Shown: one piece after another, positions 7,951 to 16,007 of the stretch
Numbering within the stretch: the stretch's first letter is position 1
How the letters are laid out: each line of letters begins with the position of its first letter
Assembly (NCBI GenBank): GCA_017463865.1
Contig: JAFTOI010000021.1
Span: 1 to 39,559 of the forward strand
From: Clostridia bacterium
GTDB taxonomy: Bacteria > Bacillota > Clostridia > Oscillospirales > CAG-272
Direction: 5' to 3'
Length of the DNA stretch: 39,559 bases
Made by a program: the position numbers and the translations under genes
The notes under the pieces: model-generated
What the model was told of the DNA's origin: nothing
The model's input: the letters and a program-made list of their open reading frames with translations, nothing else
Database searches by the model: none

Positions 7951-8941
7951 GCAAACCGCCGACCGCCTCGCCGGCCTTGAGCAGGTGCTGATCCTCTTCC
8001 ACGCCCGTCCCGACGGCGACGCAGTGGGCTCCGCCTTCGCCCTGCGCCGCGCACTGACCCTGCGCGGCTGCGACGCCTGGTGCGTCTGCCCCCATGAATT
8101 GCCCAACAGACTGCGCTTTTTAGTTGAATTAGATGGCGAAGATGCACAAAATTCGGTCCTCGCCGATGCAATTCCCGAGCGATTTACCGACGCACCGGTG
8201 GTCAGCGTTGATACCGCCGCCCCCGGCCAGGCAGGCGATCTGGCCGAGCAGCTTCTGCCCCGCTGTGTGCTGATGATTGACCACCACGCCTCCGGCACCC
8301 CTTACGCCGACAGCTATATCCGCCCCGAGGCGGCCGCGGCGGGGGAGGTGCTCTATCCTATTCTGATGCGTCTGCGCGAGGGCGACGGGCCGCTTGATCC
8401 CATCGTGGCGGCGCGGCTGTTCGCGGCCATTGCGTCGGACACGGGCTGCTTCAAGTTCTCGAACGCCGGCGCGGCGACGCACCGGGCGGCGGCTGACCTG
8501 CTGGACGCCGGATTTGCGTCGGTCATCGAGCCGGCCGAGATCACGCGGCGGTTGTTCGACACCAAAACGCCGGGCGTACTGCGCGGCGAGCAGACGGCGC
8601 TGCGCAATCTGCGGCTGTTTGCCGACGGACGGATCGCCGTGACGACGCTGAGCCATGCCGAGCGCGAGGCCGAAGGGCTTCGTCCCGAGGACACCGAGAC
8701 GATGATTGAGGCGATCCGGGTGCTGGCCGGCTGCGAGATCGCGGCGACGATGAAGCAGGCCGACGACACGCCGCTGTGGCGGGTCTCGCTGCGCTCGACG
8801 GGGCCGAATGTGGCCGAGGTTGCGGCGCAGTTCGGGGGCGGCGGGCACCACCGAGCGGCCGGATGTGCCGTCGAAGCAGAGACGGCGGATGCCGCTGTTG
8901 CGGCGTTGGTTGAGAAGCTGCAGGCGGCATTGGGGGCGTGA
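7928..8941 (+). CDS. nrnA: DHH/DHHA1 phosphoesterase, NrnA-like oligoribonuclease/pAp phosphatase
   Basis: About 337 aa. The DHH domain shows HARPDGDAVGS near residues 26-36 and the DHH-type motif IDHHASGTPYAD near residue 118. The C-terminal DHHA1 domain ends with the nucleic-acid-binding GGGGHHRAAGC. NrnA-type enzymes degrade very short RNAs and/or pAp. GGAGGG lies inside the end of rbfA, five to eight bases before two adjacent ATGs (7928 and 7931), so either could be the start. The overlap with rbfA indicates translational coupling. Which activity dominates cannot be read from sequence. Confidence 0.9.
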   Translation: MMQTLTLEQTADRLAGLEQVLILFHARPDGDAVGSAFALRRALTLRGCDAWCVCPHELPNRLRFLVELDGEDAQNSVLADAIPERFTDAPVVSVDTAAPGQAGDLAEQLLPRCVLMIDHHASGTPYADSYIRPEAAAAGEVLYPILMRLREGDGPLDPIVAARLFAAIASDTGCFKFSNAGAATHRAAADLLDAGFASVIEPAEITRRLFDTKTPGVLRGEQTALRNLRLFADGRIAVTTLSHAEREAEGLRPEDTETMIEAIRVLAGCEIAATMKQADDTPLWRVSLRSTGPNVAEVAAQFGGGGHHRAAGCAVEAETADAAVAALVEKLQAALGA

Positions 8942-9002
8942 ATAAAAAGCACCCGCATGAGGATTAGACTACTTCCCAGCGATTAGACAGGAAAAGAAGC
9001 GC

Positions 9003-9302
9003 CTATCGCAGAATAACGTGAAACCACGCGGCCTTACTCCTGATATCATCAGGAGTAAGGCCGTTTTCTATGTTGATACGTTCGAAGTGATAGAAATGCA
9101 TATCAGCTGCCGCAGCCTTGTGGAGTACGAGCCCCACGGTCGCCTTTTGTTTTGCAGGCATATTTCTGATTGTATCGGTCACAAGTGTAGTGGTCATATT
9201 GTTGCCAATACGCCACGATGAGATTATCCGTTCGTACAGATCGATGACGGCTCACAGATAGACGACCCCGTTCGCCGTGCGGCCGTCACCCAGAAGGGAT
9301 TG
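9003..9302 (-). pseudogene. Remnant of an IS3-family (IS150-like) transposase, OrfB
   Basis: Reading leftward from about 9300: a piece resembling the DDE-domain strand (ANGVVYL, stop, AVIDLYERIISSW), then a continuous run to MTTTLVTDTIRNM and VGLVLH. It then jumps directly to FYHFERINIENGLTP and RSKAA, which is the normal C-terminal end of these transposases. So there is one in-frame TGA, probably replacing a Cys or similar codon, and an internal deletion of roughly 40-60 residues that removed the catalytic Asp/Glu region. The N-terminal half is missing. It is not functional. No terminal inverted repeats are recognisable. Confidence 0.7.
9029..9066 (+). terminator. Palindrome acting as likely terminator after nrnA
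   Basis: CGGCCTTACTCCTGAT at 9029-9044 pairs with ATCAGGAGTAAGGCCG at 9047-9062, followed by TTTTC. The palindrome lies inside the C-terminal codons of the transposase remnant, so transposon sequence may now be serving as the nrnA terminator. Confidence 0.6.
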
Positions 9303-9325
9303 GGATGTTCCTGCGGGGATCGTGA

Positions 9326-9357
9326 AAGGAAAAGGACACGGCATGCCGTGTCCTTTT
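9326..9357 (-). terminator. Terminator of the first oxidoreductase gene
   Basis: AAAAGGACACGGCAT and its complement ATGCCGTGTCCTTTT form a near-perfect palindrome centred at about 9343, with a T-rich tail on the minus strand. It lies about 35 nt beyond the stop of the minus-strand gene ending at 9390. Confidence 0.8.
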
Positions 9358-9389
9358 CTCTTTGGGTTTCCCGAATATATTACGTCACC

Positions 9390-10397
9390 TCAAAACCTAT
9401 AATCCACCGTCACCGGCCGTCCCTCGGCCGCTGATTCCACGATCGCGAGGCACGCCGCCACCGACTTTGCGCCCTCGAGGGCGGTCGTTTTCACCTCGCC
9501 GCCGTCGAGGACGAGCGAGCAGAATTCGGCGAATTCGCCCACTGCATTGTGGTTGTTGATGACCAGCGGCACTTGCTCGGCCACCGCTTTGCCGGTTTCG
9601 TCACAGCGGAAGACGGTCATCTCGGGGCTGGTGTTGTCGGTGATGATCGTGCCCTTGGTGCCGTAGAAGCAGGAGCGCATGGTGTATCCGCGCTTGCAGC
9701 CGGTCGAGCAGAAGACTTTGCCCACACAGCCCGAGCCGAAGCGCAGGATGGCGATGGTGCAGTCGTCGTAGGGCATGTCGGGCATGCAGAAGCGGTTGCC
9801 GTAGGCAGTGACCTCGACCGGATCGCCCGCCACCCAGCGCAGCAGGTCGACGGCGTGGCAGCCGCCCCCCACCATGCCGTGGCGCAGCGGGTCGGAGCGC
9901 CAGCCGCCGGCGTGCAGGATCTTCGCGTAGTCGTGCGCGTACTCCGACTCGACGAAGTACAGCTCGCCGATCTCGCCGGCGTCGATGAGGGCTTTCGCCT
10001 GGGCGAAACCGGGGGTATAGCGGCAGATCTGGCCGACCATCAGCACGCGGTTGGACGCGCGGCCGGCGTTCACAATCGCCGCGCAGTCGGCGCGGGTGAG
10101 GGCCAGCGGCTTCTCGCAGAGGACGTGCTTGCCCGCCGCGAGCGCGGCTTCGACCATTTCGCGGTGGAGCTGGTCGGGGGTGACGATGATGACGGCGTCG
10201 ATGTCGTCGGCGGCGAGCATGTCGCGATAGTCGGTGTAGGCACGTGTGCCGAAATCAGCGGCGGTCTGCGCGAGCTTGGCCTCGTCGATGTCGCAGACGG
10301 CGACGAGGGCAGCGCGGTCGTTGGCCTGCACGGCCTTCATGTGTGTCCGCGCCATGCCCGAGCAGGAGATGACGCCGACGCGGAGAGGGGTTGTCAT
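9390..10397 (-). CDS. Gfo/Idh/MocA family NAD(P)-dependent oxidoreductase (first copy)
   Basis: A 335-aa protein. The N-terminal Rossmann fold starts RVGVISCSGMARTHMKA; the GxGxxG-type loop is replaced by SCSGMA. The family motif CEKPLALT lies near residue 95. The C-terminal alpha/beta half holds GGGCHAVDLLRW, the conserved Asp/His region. The start was chosen at GGAGG plus eight bases; the reading frame is open 11 codons further upstream without a ribosome site. The family oxidises sugars, inositols and their derivatives. The substrate is unknown and there is no transporter next to it. A terminator follows, and the promoter is not obvious in the repeat-containing gap upstream. Confidence 0.9.
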   Translation of the reverse strand: MTTPLRVGVISCSGMARTHMKAVQANDRAALVAVCDIDEAKLAQTAADFGTRAYTDYRDMLAADDIDAVIIVTPDQLHREMVEAALAAGKHVLCEKPLALTRADCAAIVNAGRASNRVLMVGQICRYTPGFAQAKALIDAGEIGELYFVESEYAHDYAKILHAGGWRSDPLRHGMVGGGCHAVDLLRWVAGDPVEVTAYGNRFCMPDMPYDDCTIAILRFGSGCVGKVFCSTGCKRGYTMRSCFYGTKGTIITDNTSPEMTVFRCDETGKAVAEQVPLVINNHNAVGEFAEFCSLVLDGGEVKTTALEGAKSVAACLAIVESAAEGRPVTVDYRF

Positions 10398-10462
10398 GGG
10401 GGTGTCCTCCTTTGGGGTGTAGTCATGCATGTGTTGTATTGCGGGAAATACGAAACAACGCT

Positions 10463-10532
10463 GTCATTCTGAGGAGCGCAGCGACGAAGAATCTTTGCCG
10501 AAGAAAAGATCCTTCGCTGCGTTCAGGATGAC
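10463..10532. repeat. Repeat C copy 1 (inverted repeat with GTCATTCTGA ends)
   Basis: A 70-bp imperfect palindrome from GTCATTCTGAGGAGCGCAGC to CTGCGTTCAGGATGAC with inner arms AAGAATCTTT/AAGATCCTTC. A second copy in opposite orientation lies at 37867-37936. Repeats of this form (ends GTCATYCTGA, inner CGAAGGATCTT) are, from my general knowledge, frequent in gut Firmicutes genomes. It sits between the oxidoreductase start and the valS terminator. Confidence 0.85.
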
Positions 10533-10549
10533 ACGTTTTTTGTTCAGCG

Positions 10550-10596
10550 GTACGCAAAACACAAAACGCACACCGACCACAATGCGTCGGTGTGCG
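10550..10596 (-). terminator. Terminator of valS
   Basis: On the minus strand CGCACACCGAC (10586-10596) pairs with GTCGGTGTGCG (10567-10577), followed by TTTTGTGTTTTG. It lies about 30 bases after the valS stop codon. Confidence 0.8.
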
Positions 10597-10626
10597 CCTG
10601 TTCAACGCATCTTTGTGCGGTTTATT

Positions 10627-13263
10627 TTACAGCTTGCCGAGGGCTGCCTCGATGCCGGCCAGGGTGTCCTTGTACTTCTCCAGCTTCACGCGCTCGCCCT
10701 CAACCACAGCGGCGGGAGCCTTCGCGACAAAGCCGGCGTTGGCCAGCTTGCCCTCAAGGCGCTTGATCTCGCCGGCGACGCGGTCGCGCTCGCCGGTGAG
10801 GCGCTTGCGTTCGGCGTCAAGGTCGATGATGTCGGCAAGCGGCAGGTAGATGCTGGCCGAGTCGGTGACCAGCTGGACGCAGGCGTCGGGCGACGGGAAG
10901 CCGTCGGCTGTCGGTGCCACGATGACCTCGGAGGCCGAGGCAAGCTTCTGGAAGAAGACGGCCGTCTTGTCGTTGTAGCTGTCGTGGAAGGTGGTCGCGA
11001 TATAGACCTTCGCGCGGCGGGAGGGAGCGACGTTCATCTCATTGCGGCGGGTGCGGATGGCGCGGATGGCGGCGATGACGCGCTCCATCTTGGCGGCCTC
11101 GTCCTCGTAGTTGAAGACGTCGTCGTAGACGGGGTAGTCGCTGATCATGATGCTCTCATCGGCATGCGGCAGCGAGAGGTAGATCTCCTCGGTGATGAAG
11201 GGCATGAAGGGATGCAGCAGCTTCAGCGTCTGGGTCAGCACGTAGGCGATGACCTTCTGCGCGGTGATATTTTCGGGGGTGTCCTTGGCATTCAGGCGAA
11301 CCTTGGCCAGCTCGATGTACCAGTCGCAGAAGATGTCCCAGATGAAGTCGTAGAGGGCCGAGAGGGCGACGCCGACCTCGAACTTGTTGAGGGCTGCGGT
11401 GACGGTGGCCGTCACGGCGTTGAGGCGGGTCAGGATCCACTTGTCCTCGAGGGCGAGGTCGGCGGGGTCGGGCAGGGTGACCTCGTCGATGGTGAGGTTC
11501 ATGCGGACAAAACGGGATGCGTTCCAGAGCTTGTTCGCGAAGTTGCGGGCCGACTCGATCTTCTCATCCGAGAAGCGCATATCGTTTCCGGGCGAGTTGC
11601 CGGTGGCGAGGGCAAAGCGGAGGGCGTCGGCCCCGTACTGGTCGATGATCTCCAGCGGGTCGATGCCGTTGCCGAGCGACTTGGACATCTTGCGGCCCTG
11701 CGCGTCGCGGACGAGGCCGTGGATGAAGACATGCGAGAAGGGCTTCTCGTCCATATGCTCGAGGCCCGAGAAGATCATGCGGGAGACCCAGAAGGTAATG
11801 ATGTCGTAGCCGGTGACGAGGACGCTGGTGGGATAATACTTGGCCAGATCCTCGGTCTTGTCGGGCCAGCCGAGGGTCGAGAAGGGCCAGAGGGCGGAGG
11901 AGAACCAGGTGTCCAGCACATCCTCTTCCTGACGGACAGGCGCGCCGCACTTGGGGCAGACGGTGATGTCTTCCTTGGAAACGGTCATCTCGCCGCAGGT
12001 GTCGCAGTAGAAGGCGGGGATGCGGTGACCCCACCACAGCTGGCGGGAGATGCACCAGTCGAGGATGTTGTTCATCCAGTTGAAGTAGTTCTTCGAGAAG
12101 CGCTCGGGCACGAACTTGATCGAGCCGTTCTCGACGGCCTCAATGGCGGGCTCAGCGAGGGGCTTCATCTTGACAAACCACTGGTCGGAGGTCAGGGGCT
12201 CGACGGTGGTGCCGCAGCGGTAGCAGGTGCCGACGTTGTGGTCGTGGGGCTCGGTCTTGACCAGGTAGCCCTCGGCCTCGAGGTCAGCGACCAGGGCCTT
12301 GCGGCATTCGTAGCGATCCATGCCCTCATACTTGCCGGCATAGGCGTTCATGGTGGCGTCGTCGTTCATGACCTTGATCTGCTCCAGGTTGTGGCGCTGG
12401 CCGACCAGGAAGTCGTTGGGGTCGTGGGCGGGGGTGATCTTGACGCAGCCGGTACCGAAGCCGATCTCGACGTAGTCATCGGCGATGACGGGGATCTCAC
12501 GGCCGACGATGGGGAGGATCAGCGTCTTGCCGATCAGGTGCTTCATGGCCTCATCCTCGGGGTTGACGGCGACAGCGGTGTCGCCGAACATGGTCTCGGG
12601 ACGGGTGGTGGCCACGGTGACATAGCCGTCCTCGCCCTTGATGGGGTACTTGATGTGCCAGAATGCGCCGGGCTGGTCCTTGTACTCGACCTCGGCGTCC
12701 GAGAGGGCGGTCAGACAGTGGGGGCACCAGTTGATGATGCGGTGGCCGCGGTAGATCAGGCCCTTATCGTAGAGGTTGACGAAGACCTCGCGGACGGCGC
12801 GGGAGCAGCCCTCGTCCATGGTGAAGCGTTCACGGCTCCAGTCGCAGGAGGAGCCGAGCTTTTTCAGCTGGCTGATGATGCGGTTGCCGTACTGGTGTTT
12901 CCAGTCCCAGACGCGCTCGAGGAACTTCTCGCGGCCGAGGTCGTAGCGGGTAATGCCCTCGGTCTTGCGCAGATGCTCCTCGACCTTGATCTGGGTCGCG
13001 ATGCCGGCGTGGTCGGTGCCGGGCACCCAGAGGGTGTTGAAGCCCTGCATGCGCTTGTAGCGGACGAGAATGTCCTGCAGGGTCTCGTCAAGGGCGTGGC
13101 CCATGTGGAGCTGGCCGGTGACGTTCGGGGGCGGAATCACGATGGAAAAGGTGGGGCGGTTGTCGGCGGGGTCGGGCGTGAAGTAGCCCTTCTCGCACCA
13201 GTTCGCGTAGATGCGATCCTCGAATTCCGCCGGGCTGTAGGTTTTCGGCAGTTCGTGTGTCAT
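10627..13263 (-). CDS. valS: Valyl-tRNA synthetase
   Basis: An 878-aa class I aminoacyl-tRNA synthetase charging tRNA-Val. The HIGH signature is HMGH at residues 53-56 in [20 protein letters not shown] lies at about residue 525 in [14 protein letters not shown]. The editing domain occupies roughly 200-400, with the family's [15 protein letters not shown]. Zn-binding CxxC pairs are seen around YCDTCGEM and CPKCGAP. The C-terminal coiled-coil arm spans about 810-878 ([20 protein letters not shown]). Length is normal. AAGGAGAACC-type sequence precedes the ATG. Expression is governed by the T-box leader immediately upstream. Very long open frames on the opposite strand are only shadows of the GC-rich codon pattern. 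Confidence 0.98.
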   Translation of the reverse strand: MTHELPKTYSPAEFEDRIYANWCEKGYFTPDPADNRPTFSIVIPPPNVTGQLHMGHALDETLQDILVRYKRMQGFNTLWVPGTDHAGIATQIKVEEHLRKTEGITRYDLGREKFLERVWDWKHQYGNRIISQLKKLGSSCDWSRERFTMDEGCSRAVREVFVNLYDKGLIYRGHRIINWCPHCLTALSDAEVEYKDQPGAFWHIKYPIKGEDGYVTVATTRPETMFGDTAVAVNPEDEAMKHLIGKTLILPIVGREIPVIADDYVEIGFGTGCVKITPAHDPNDFLVGQRHNLEQIKVMNDDATMNAYAGKYEGMDRYECRKALVADLEAEGYLVKTEPHDHNVGTCYRCGTTVEPLTSDQWFVKMKPLAEPAIEAVENGSIKFVPERFSKNYFNWMNNILDWCISRQLWWGHRIPAFYCDTCGEMTVSKEDITVCPKCGAPVRQEEDVLDTWFSSALWPFSTLGWPDKTEDLAKYYPTSVLVTGYDIITFWVSRMIFSGLEHMDEKPFSHVFIHGLVRDAQGRKMSKSLGNGIDPLEIIDQYGADALRFALATGNSPGNDMRFSDEKIESARNFANKLWNASRFVRMNLTIDEVTLPDPADLALEDKWILTRLNAVTATVTAALNKFEVGVALSALYDFIWDIFCDWYIELAKVRLNAKDTPENITAQKVIAYVLTQTLKLLHPFMPFITEEIYLSLPHADESIMISDYPVYDDVFNYEDEAAKMERVIAAIRAIRTRRNEMNVAPSRRAKVYIATTFHDSYNDKTAVFFQKLASASEVIVAPTADGFPSPDACVQLVTDSASIYLPLADIIDLDAERKRLTGERDRVAGEIKRLEGKLANAGFVAKAPAAVVEGERVKLEKYKDTLAGIEAALGKL

Positions 13264-13299
13264 GTGTGGTTCTCCTTATATGATAATGAAAATATTTTG

Positions 13300-13583
13300 C
13301 TGTGGAAAAAATAAAGCCCCCACGCCCTGAGCGATTGCTCTCAGGGCGCGGAGGCGCGGTACCACCTGAGTTCGTGCTGACACGGTCAGCGACGCACTTT
13401 AGACAAGCGATGCTTGTCACGCATAACGGGCGCTGCCGTTGATCCTTATTTGGCGTGCCGTTCGGGATCACCGCTCGGAGGGGACGTTCGGCCTGGGGCT
13501 GCCGCGGCACTTGCACTGTCTGCCGCTCGCTGGGGGCGCCGGGGGAGGCGTACTCTTCCTCGTCATCGCGTTTGGGATAGATA
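13300..13583 (-). promoter_or_regulatory. T-box riboswitch leader of valS
   Basis: On the minus strand the T-box signature AGGTGGTACCGCG (13355-13367) is followed by terminator stem CGCCCTGA/TCAGGGCG (13323-13348) and a T-rich tract (about 13305-13312). Upstream are small hairpins GCTGAC/GTCAGC (13376-13390) and GACAAGC/GCTTGTC (13402-13418), plus a stem I region with GAGGAAGAGTA near 13550-13565. In this class, uncharged tRNA pairs with the specifier codon and with the T-box bulge, which favours the antiterminator and lets valS be transcribed. A GTC codon at 13483-13485 is a possible valine specifier; I cannot place it with certainty. The leader is about 320 nt from transcription start to ATG. 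Confidence 0.93.
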
Positions 13584-13588
13584 TATGT

Positions 13589-13618
13589 AGTATAGCACAT
13601 CGAGGGGTGGTTTGTCAA
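13589..13618 (-). promoter_or_regulatory. Promoter of the valS T-box transcript
   Basis: On the minus strand TTGACA (13613-13618), an 18-nt spacer, and TATACT (13589-13594). Transcription would start near 13582, just before stem I of the T-box. The remaining 150 bp to the next gene (13620-13771) show no feature I can name. Confidence 0.85.
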
Positions 13619-13771
13619 GGGATTTTGGGTGAAATCTGTGGAAACGGCGGTTACGGCTTTCCCTGCGCTACACCGCTGACAGAGACCAAACTCGGCGTGA
13701 AGATGATTCTCGCGGATCATCCCGGGCAGTTCAGAAATGACAGCTGGCAATAAAGCGAAAATTTGCGCCGA

Positions 13772-14923
13772 TTACCCCTTGATGGTATATACCGCGTCGC
13801 CGATGCAGCGATCCGCACCCGAGAGGTCGACGTCGCCGAGGTAGTCGCGGCTGTCCATGCCGAGGTCGCCGCAGATGCGCGCCATCTCGGCGACGGTGTG
13901 GATGTCCACGTCGATGCCGTCCCGCAGGTGCGCCGCATAGGCCGCCATCTCCTTCTCGCCGTGGGTGTAGATCGGCACCTGCTCGTTAGCCCGCTTGGCG
14001 CTGCGCAGCTCTTTGAGGAAGACCGACAGATTCTCTCGCAGCGCCTGCGCGTCCCCGAAGATGGCCGGGTCGATGGCAATAAAGGCATGGCAGGTGCCGG
14101 CGCCCTGGCCCTTTACGCGCTGGTGATGGTTGGATGTCGCGCCGCACGAGGTGATCGAGCAGAGGATCTCGCAGATCATGCTGAAGCCGTACCCCTTGTG
14201 GCTGCCGCTCTCCTCGCTCCGGCCGCCGACGGGCAGGATGCCGCCCACGCCCAGCTTCTTGTCGATGCAGCCGAGCACACGCTCGGCGTCGGTACATTCG
14301 TCGCCGTTCTCGTCCACCGCCCAGCCGCTGTGCAGCGGCTGATCGGCCTTGTGATAGACCTCCAGCTTGCCCCTGGGCACCACCGTGGTTGCTGCGTCGA
14401 ACCAGAACGGGTACGGATCGGCCGGCATTGCGAAGGCGATGGGGTTCGAGCCCAGCACTGCCTGCCGCGCGCCCGTGTGCACCATCAGCGACTCCGAGTT
14501 GGTCGCGCAAATGCCGATGAGCCCCGCGTCGCAGGCCATTTTTGCGTAATAGCCCGCGATGCCGAAATGGTTGGAATTGCGGACGGTCACGAAAGCCATG
14601 CCGGTGGTTTTTGCCTTCTCGATCGCCTTCCGCATGGCCGCGGCTGAGATCAGCTGCCCCATCCCCGCGTGGCCGTCGATGACGGCCGAGACCGGCGTCT
14701 CGAAGACCACCTCGGGCTTGGCGTCCACCTTGACGCAGCCGCTGGTGATCGACTTGTGGTAGCGGATCAGCCGCTGTGTACCGTGTGATTTGATGCCGTA
14801 GAGGTCGGCCAGCAGCAGCACGTCGGTGATCTGCGCCGCCTCCTCCGCCGTAAAGCCAAATTTTGCAAAGGCGTCGCGGCAGAATCGCTCCAGCCGCGCG
14901 GCCGTGTAAGTGATCGAATCCAT
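13772..14923 (-). CDS. Ldh family (malate/L-lactate dehydrogenase-type) oxidoreductase
   Basis: A 383-aa member of the non-classical lactate/malate/ureidoglycolate dehydrogenase family. Characteristic stretches: HGTQRLIRYH near residue 50, IDGHAGMGQ near 93, VRNSNHFGIAGYYA near 125 with the catalytic-region His, and ATNSESLMV. KGYGF lies in the later cofactor-binding part. These enzymes reduce 2-keto acids or oxidise 2-hydroxy acids with NAD(P). The ATG at 14923 was chosen for its GGAGGGAG ribosome site; the frame is open much further upstream but crosses the promoter. The gene is divergent from an AraC regulator, which probably controls it. Which 2-hydroxy acid it uses is not evident. Confidence 0.92.
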   Translation of the reverse strand: MDSITYTAARLERFCRDAFAKFGFTAEEAAQITDVLLLADLYGIKSHGTQRLIRYHKSITSGCVKVDAKPEVVFETPVSAVIDGHAGMGQLISAAAMRKAIEKAKTTGMAFVTVRNSNHFGIAGYYAKMACDAGLIGICATNSESLMVHTGARQAVLGSNPIAFAMPADPYPFWFDAATTVVPRGKLEVYHKADQPLHSGWAVDENGDECTDAERVLGCIDKKLGVGGILPVGGRSEESGSHKGYGFSMICEILCSITSCGATSNHHQRVKGQGAGTCHAFIAIDPAIFGDAQALRENLSVFLKELRSAKRANEQVPIYTHGEKEMAAYAAHLRDGIDVDIHTVAEMARICGDLGMDSRDYLGDVDLSGADRCIGDAVYTIKG

Positions 14924-14948
14924 ATGGATCTCCCTCCGTTTTTTCTCC

Positions 14949-14977
14949 ATTATACGGCAGACGAGGGGAAAAAGCAA
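14949..14977 (-). promoter_or_regulatory. Promoter of the Ldh-family gene
   Basis: On the minus strand TTGCTT (14972-14977), 17-nt spacer, perfect TATAAT (14949-14954), about 25 nt before the start codon. Confidence 0.82.
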
Positions 14978-15041
14978 GGCGCTGCCGTTCGCGTCGATTG
15001 GCATATCGTTCGGATATTTTGCTTTTTCGTCAATCGTTTTG

Positions 15042-15060
15042 CGAAAATCCTTGATTTTCG
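15042..15060. promoter_or_regulatory. Inverted repeat, candidate operator between Ldh gene and AraC regulator
   Basis: CGAAAATC and GATTTTCG form a perfect 8-bp inverted repeat with a 3-nt spacer. It overlaps the -35 box of the AraC-gene promoter, so a protein bound here would block that promoter. AraC proteins more often use direct repeats, so the binder is uncertain. Confidence 0.5.
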
Positions 15061-15079
15061 TTCGCCCGTGTGCTACAAT
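15051..15079 (+). promoter_or_regulatory. Promoter of the AraC-type regulator gene
   Basis: TTGATT at 15051-15056, 17-nt spacer, TACAAT at 15074-15079, about 24 nt before the start codon. Confidence 0.8.
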
Positions 15080-15102
15080 AGCCGCAGAAAGGGGGGAGGC
15101 AC

Positions 15103-15951
15103 ATGCCCACAAAGGATCTCTACGACTACGGCTTCGGCCGGGTGTGGAACCAGGTCTACGTCAACCGCCGCGAGGGCTACTCCACCTCGGTGACAGACTA
15201 CCATGAGCACGGCTTCTACGAAATCAACCTCATCCTCTCGGGCAACGTCAAGATCCTGCTCGGCGACCGCGCCGAGGAGGGCACCGGCAGCCGCATCGTC
15301 CTGACCCGCCCCGGCACGCCCCACTATATTTCCTGCAAGCCAGACACCCTCTACAGCCGGCTGTATCTGGTCTTCACCGACGATTTTATCGCCGATTCGC
15401 TCCCCGAATGGCCGCAGCTCGCCGCCGTCTTCGCGCCCCGGGGCACCATTCTCCCGCTCACGCCGGCGATGACCGAGCAGTACAAGGCTCTGATCGAAGC
15501 CATCGGCCGGGAGACATCCCGCCTGCGTCAGCGGCTGCTGACCTGCTGTCTCCTCTCCCATCTTGCCGACCAGGCCGCCGCCGAGATCGCACCCATGACC
15601 CGCATCCCACCCTACATCCTCGAAGCCATTGCTTACCTCGAGCAGCACTATGCCGAAAAGATCCTCGCCGCCGACCTGGCCAAGGTGCTCCACATCGGCC
15701 GCACTACCCTCATGACTGAATTCAAAAAGCAGACCGGCAAAACGCTGGGCGAATATCTCACACATTGCCGCCTAGGGCACGCTGTGCGCATGCTGTGCGA
15801 GGGAAAAAAGCTGGAATATATCGCCGTGCAATGCGGTTTCTCGGATAGCAGCGGCCTGATCCGCAGCTTCAAGCAGCGCTTCGGCACCACGCCCCGGCAG
15901 TATGCGGAGACATACTGTCGGCTCGGGCAAATCGGGCCGGACGGCCGGTAA
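15103..15951 (+). CDS. AraC family transcriptional regulator
   Basis: A 282-aa regulator. The N-terminal half is a cupin-like ligand domain: DYHEHGFYEINLILSG near residues 27-45 is the typical start, with the RPGTPHY turn later. The C-terminal roughly 100 residues hold two helix-turn-helix units. The first is around ILAADLAKVLHIGRTTLMTEFKK; the second is IAVQCGFSDSSGLIRSFKQRF followed by the AraC signature end GTTPRQYAE. GGGGGGAGG precedes the ATG. It is transcribed divergently from the Ldh-family dehydrogenase across about 180 bp holding both promoters and an inverted repeat. The dehydrogenase is therefore the likely target, with a sugar or hydroxy acid as effector. Confidence 0.93.
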   Translation: MPTKDLYDYGFGRVWNQVYVNRREGYSTSVTDYHEHGFYEINLILSGNVKILLGDRAEEGTGSRIVLTRPGTPHYISCKPDTLYSRLYLVFTDDFIADSLPEWPQLAAVFAPRGTILPLTPAMTEQYKALIEAIGRETSRLRQRLLTCCLLSHLADQAAAEIAPMTRIPPYILEAIAYLEQHYAEKILAADLAKVLHIGRTTLMTEFKKQTGKTLGEYLTHCRLGHAVRMLCEGKKLEYIAVQCGFSDSSGLIRSFKQRFGTTPRQYAETYCRLGQIGPDGR

Positions 15952-15958
15952 AGGACAG

Positions 15959-16001
15959 CACCGCCCCCAGCTTCCCTCGGAGAGGGAGACTGGGGGCGGT
16001 G
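15959..16001. terminator. Bidirectional terminator hairpin between convergent genes
   Basis: CACCGCCCCCAG followed by CTTCCCTC pairs with GAGGGAGA then CTGGGGGCGGTG, a stem of about 20 pairs with few mismatches. The AraC gene ends eight bases before it and the SulP gene ends seven bases after it. T tails are weak on both sides. Confidence 0.72.
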
Positions 16002-16007
16002 GATTGT

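Noticed and set aside
9003-9302. Considered calling the short open frame here an intact small gene
   Set aside because: It reads as the tail of an IS3-type transposase with an upstream stop and deletion, and has no ribosome site.
10429-13314. A 961-residue open frame on the plus strand opposite valS
   Set aside because: valS on the minus strand is certain from its motifs; the plus-strand frame has a biased Val/Gly/Asp/Leu-rich composition and no ribosome site. It is an antisense shadow of GC-rich codons.
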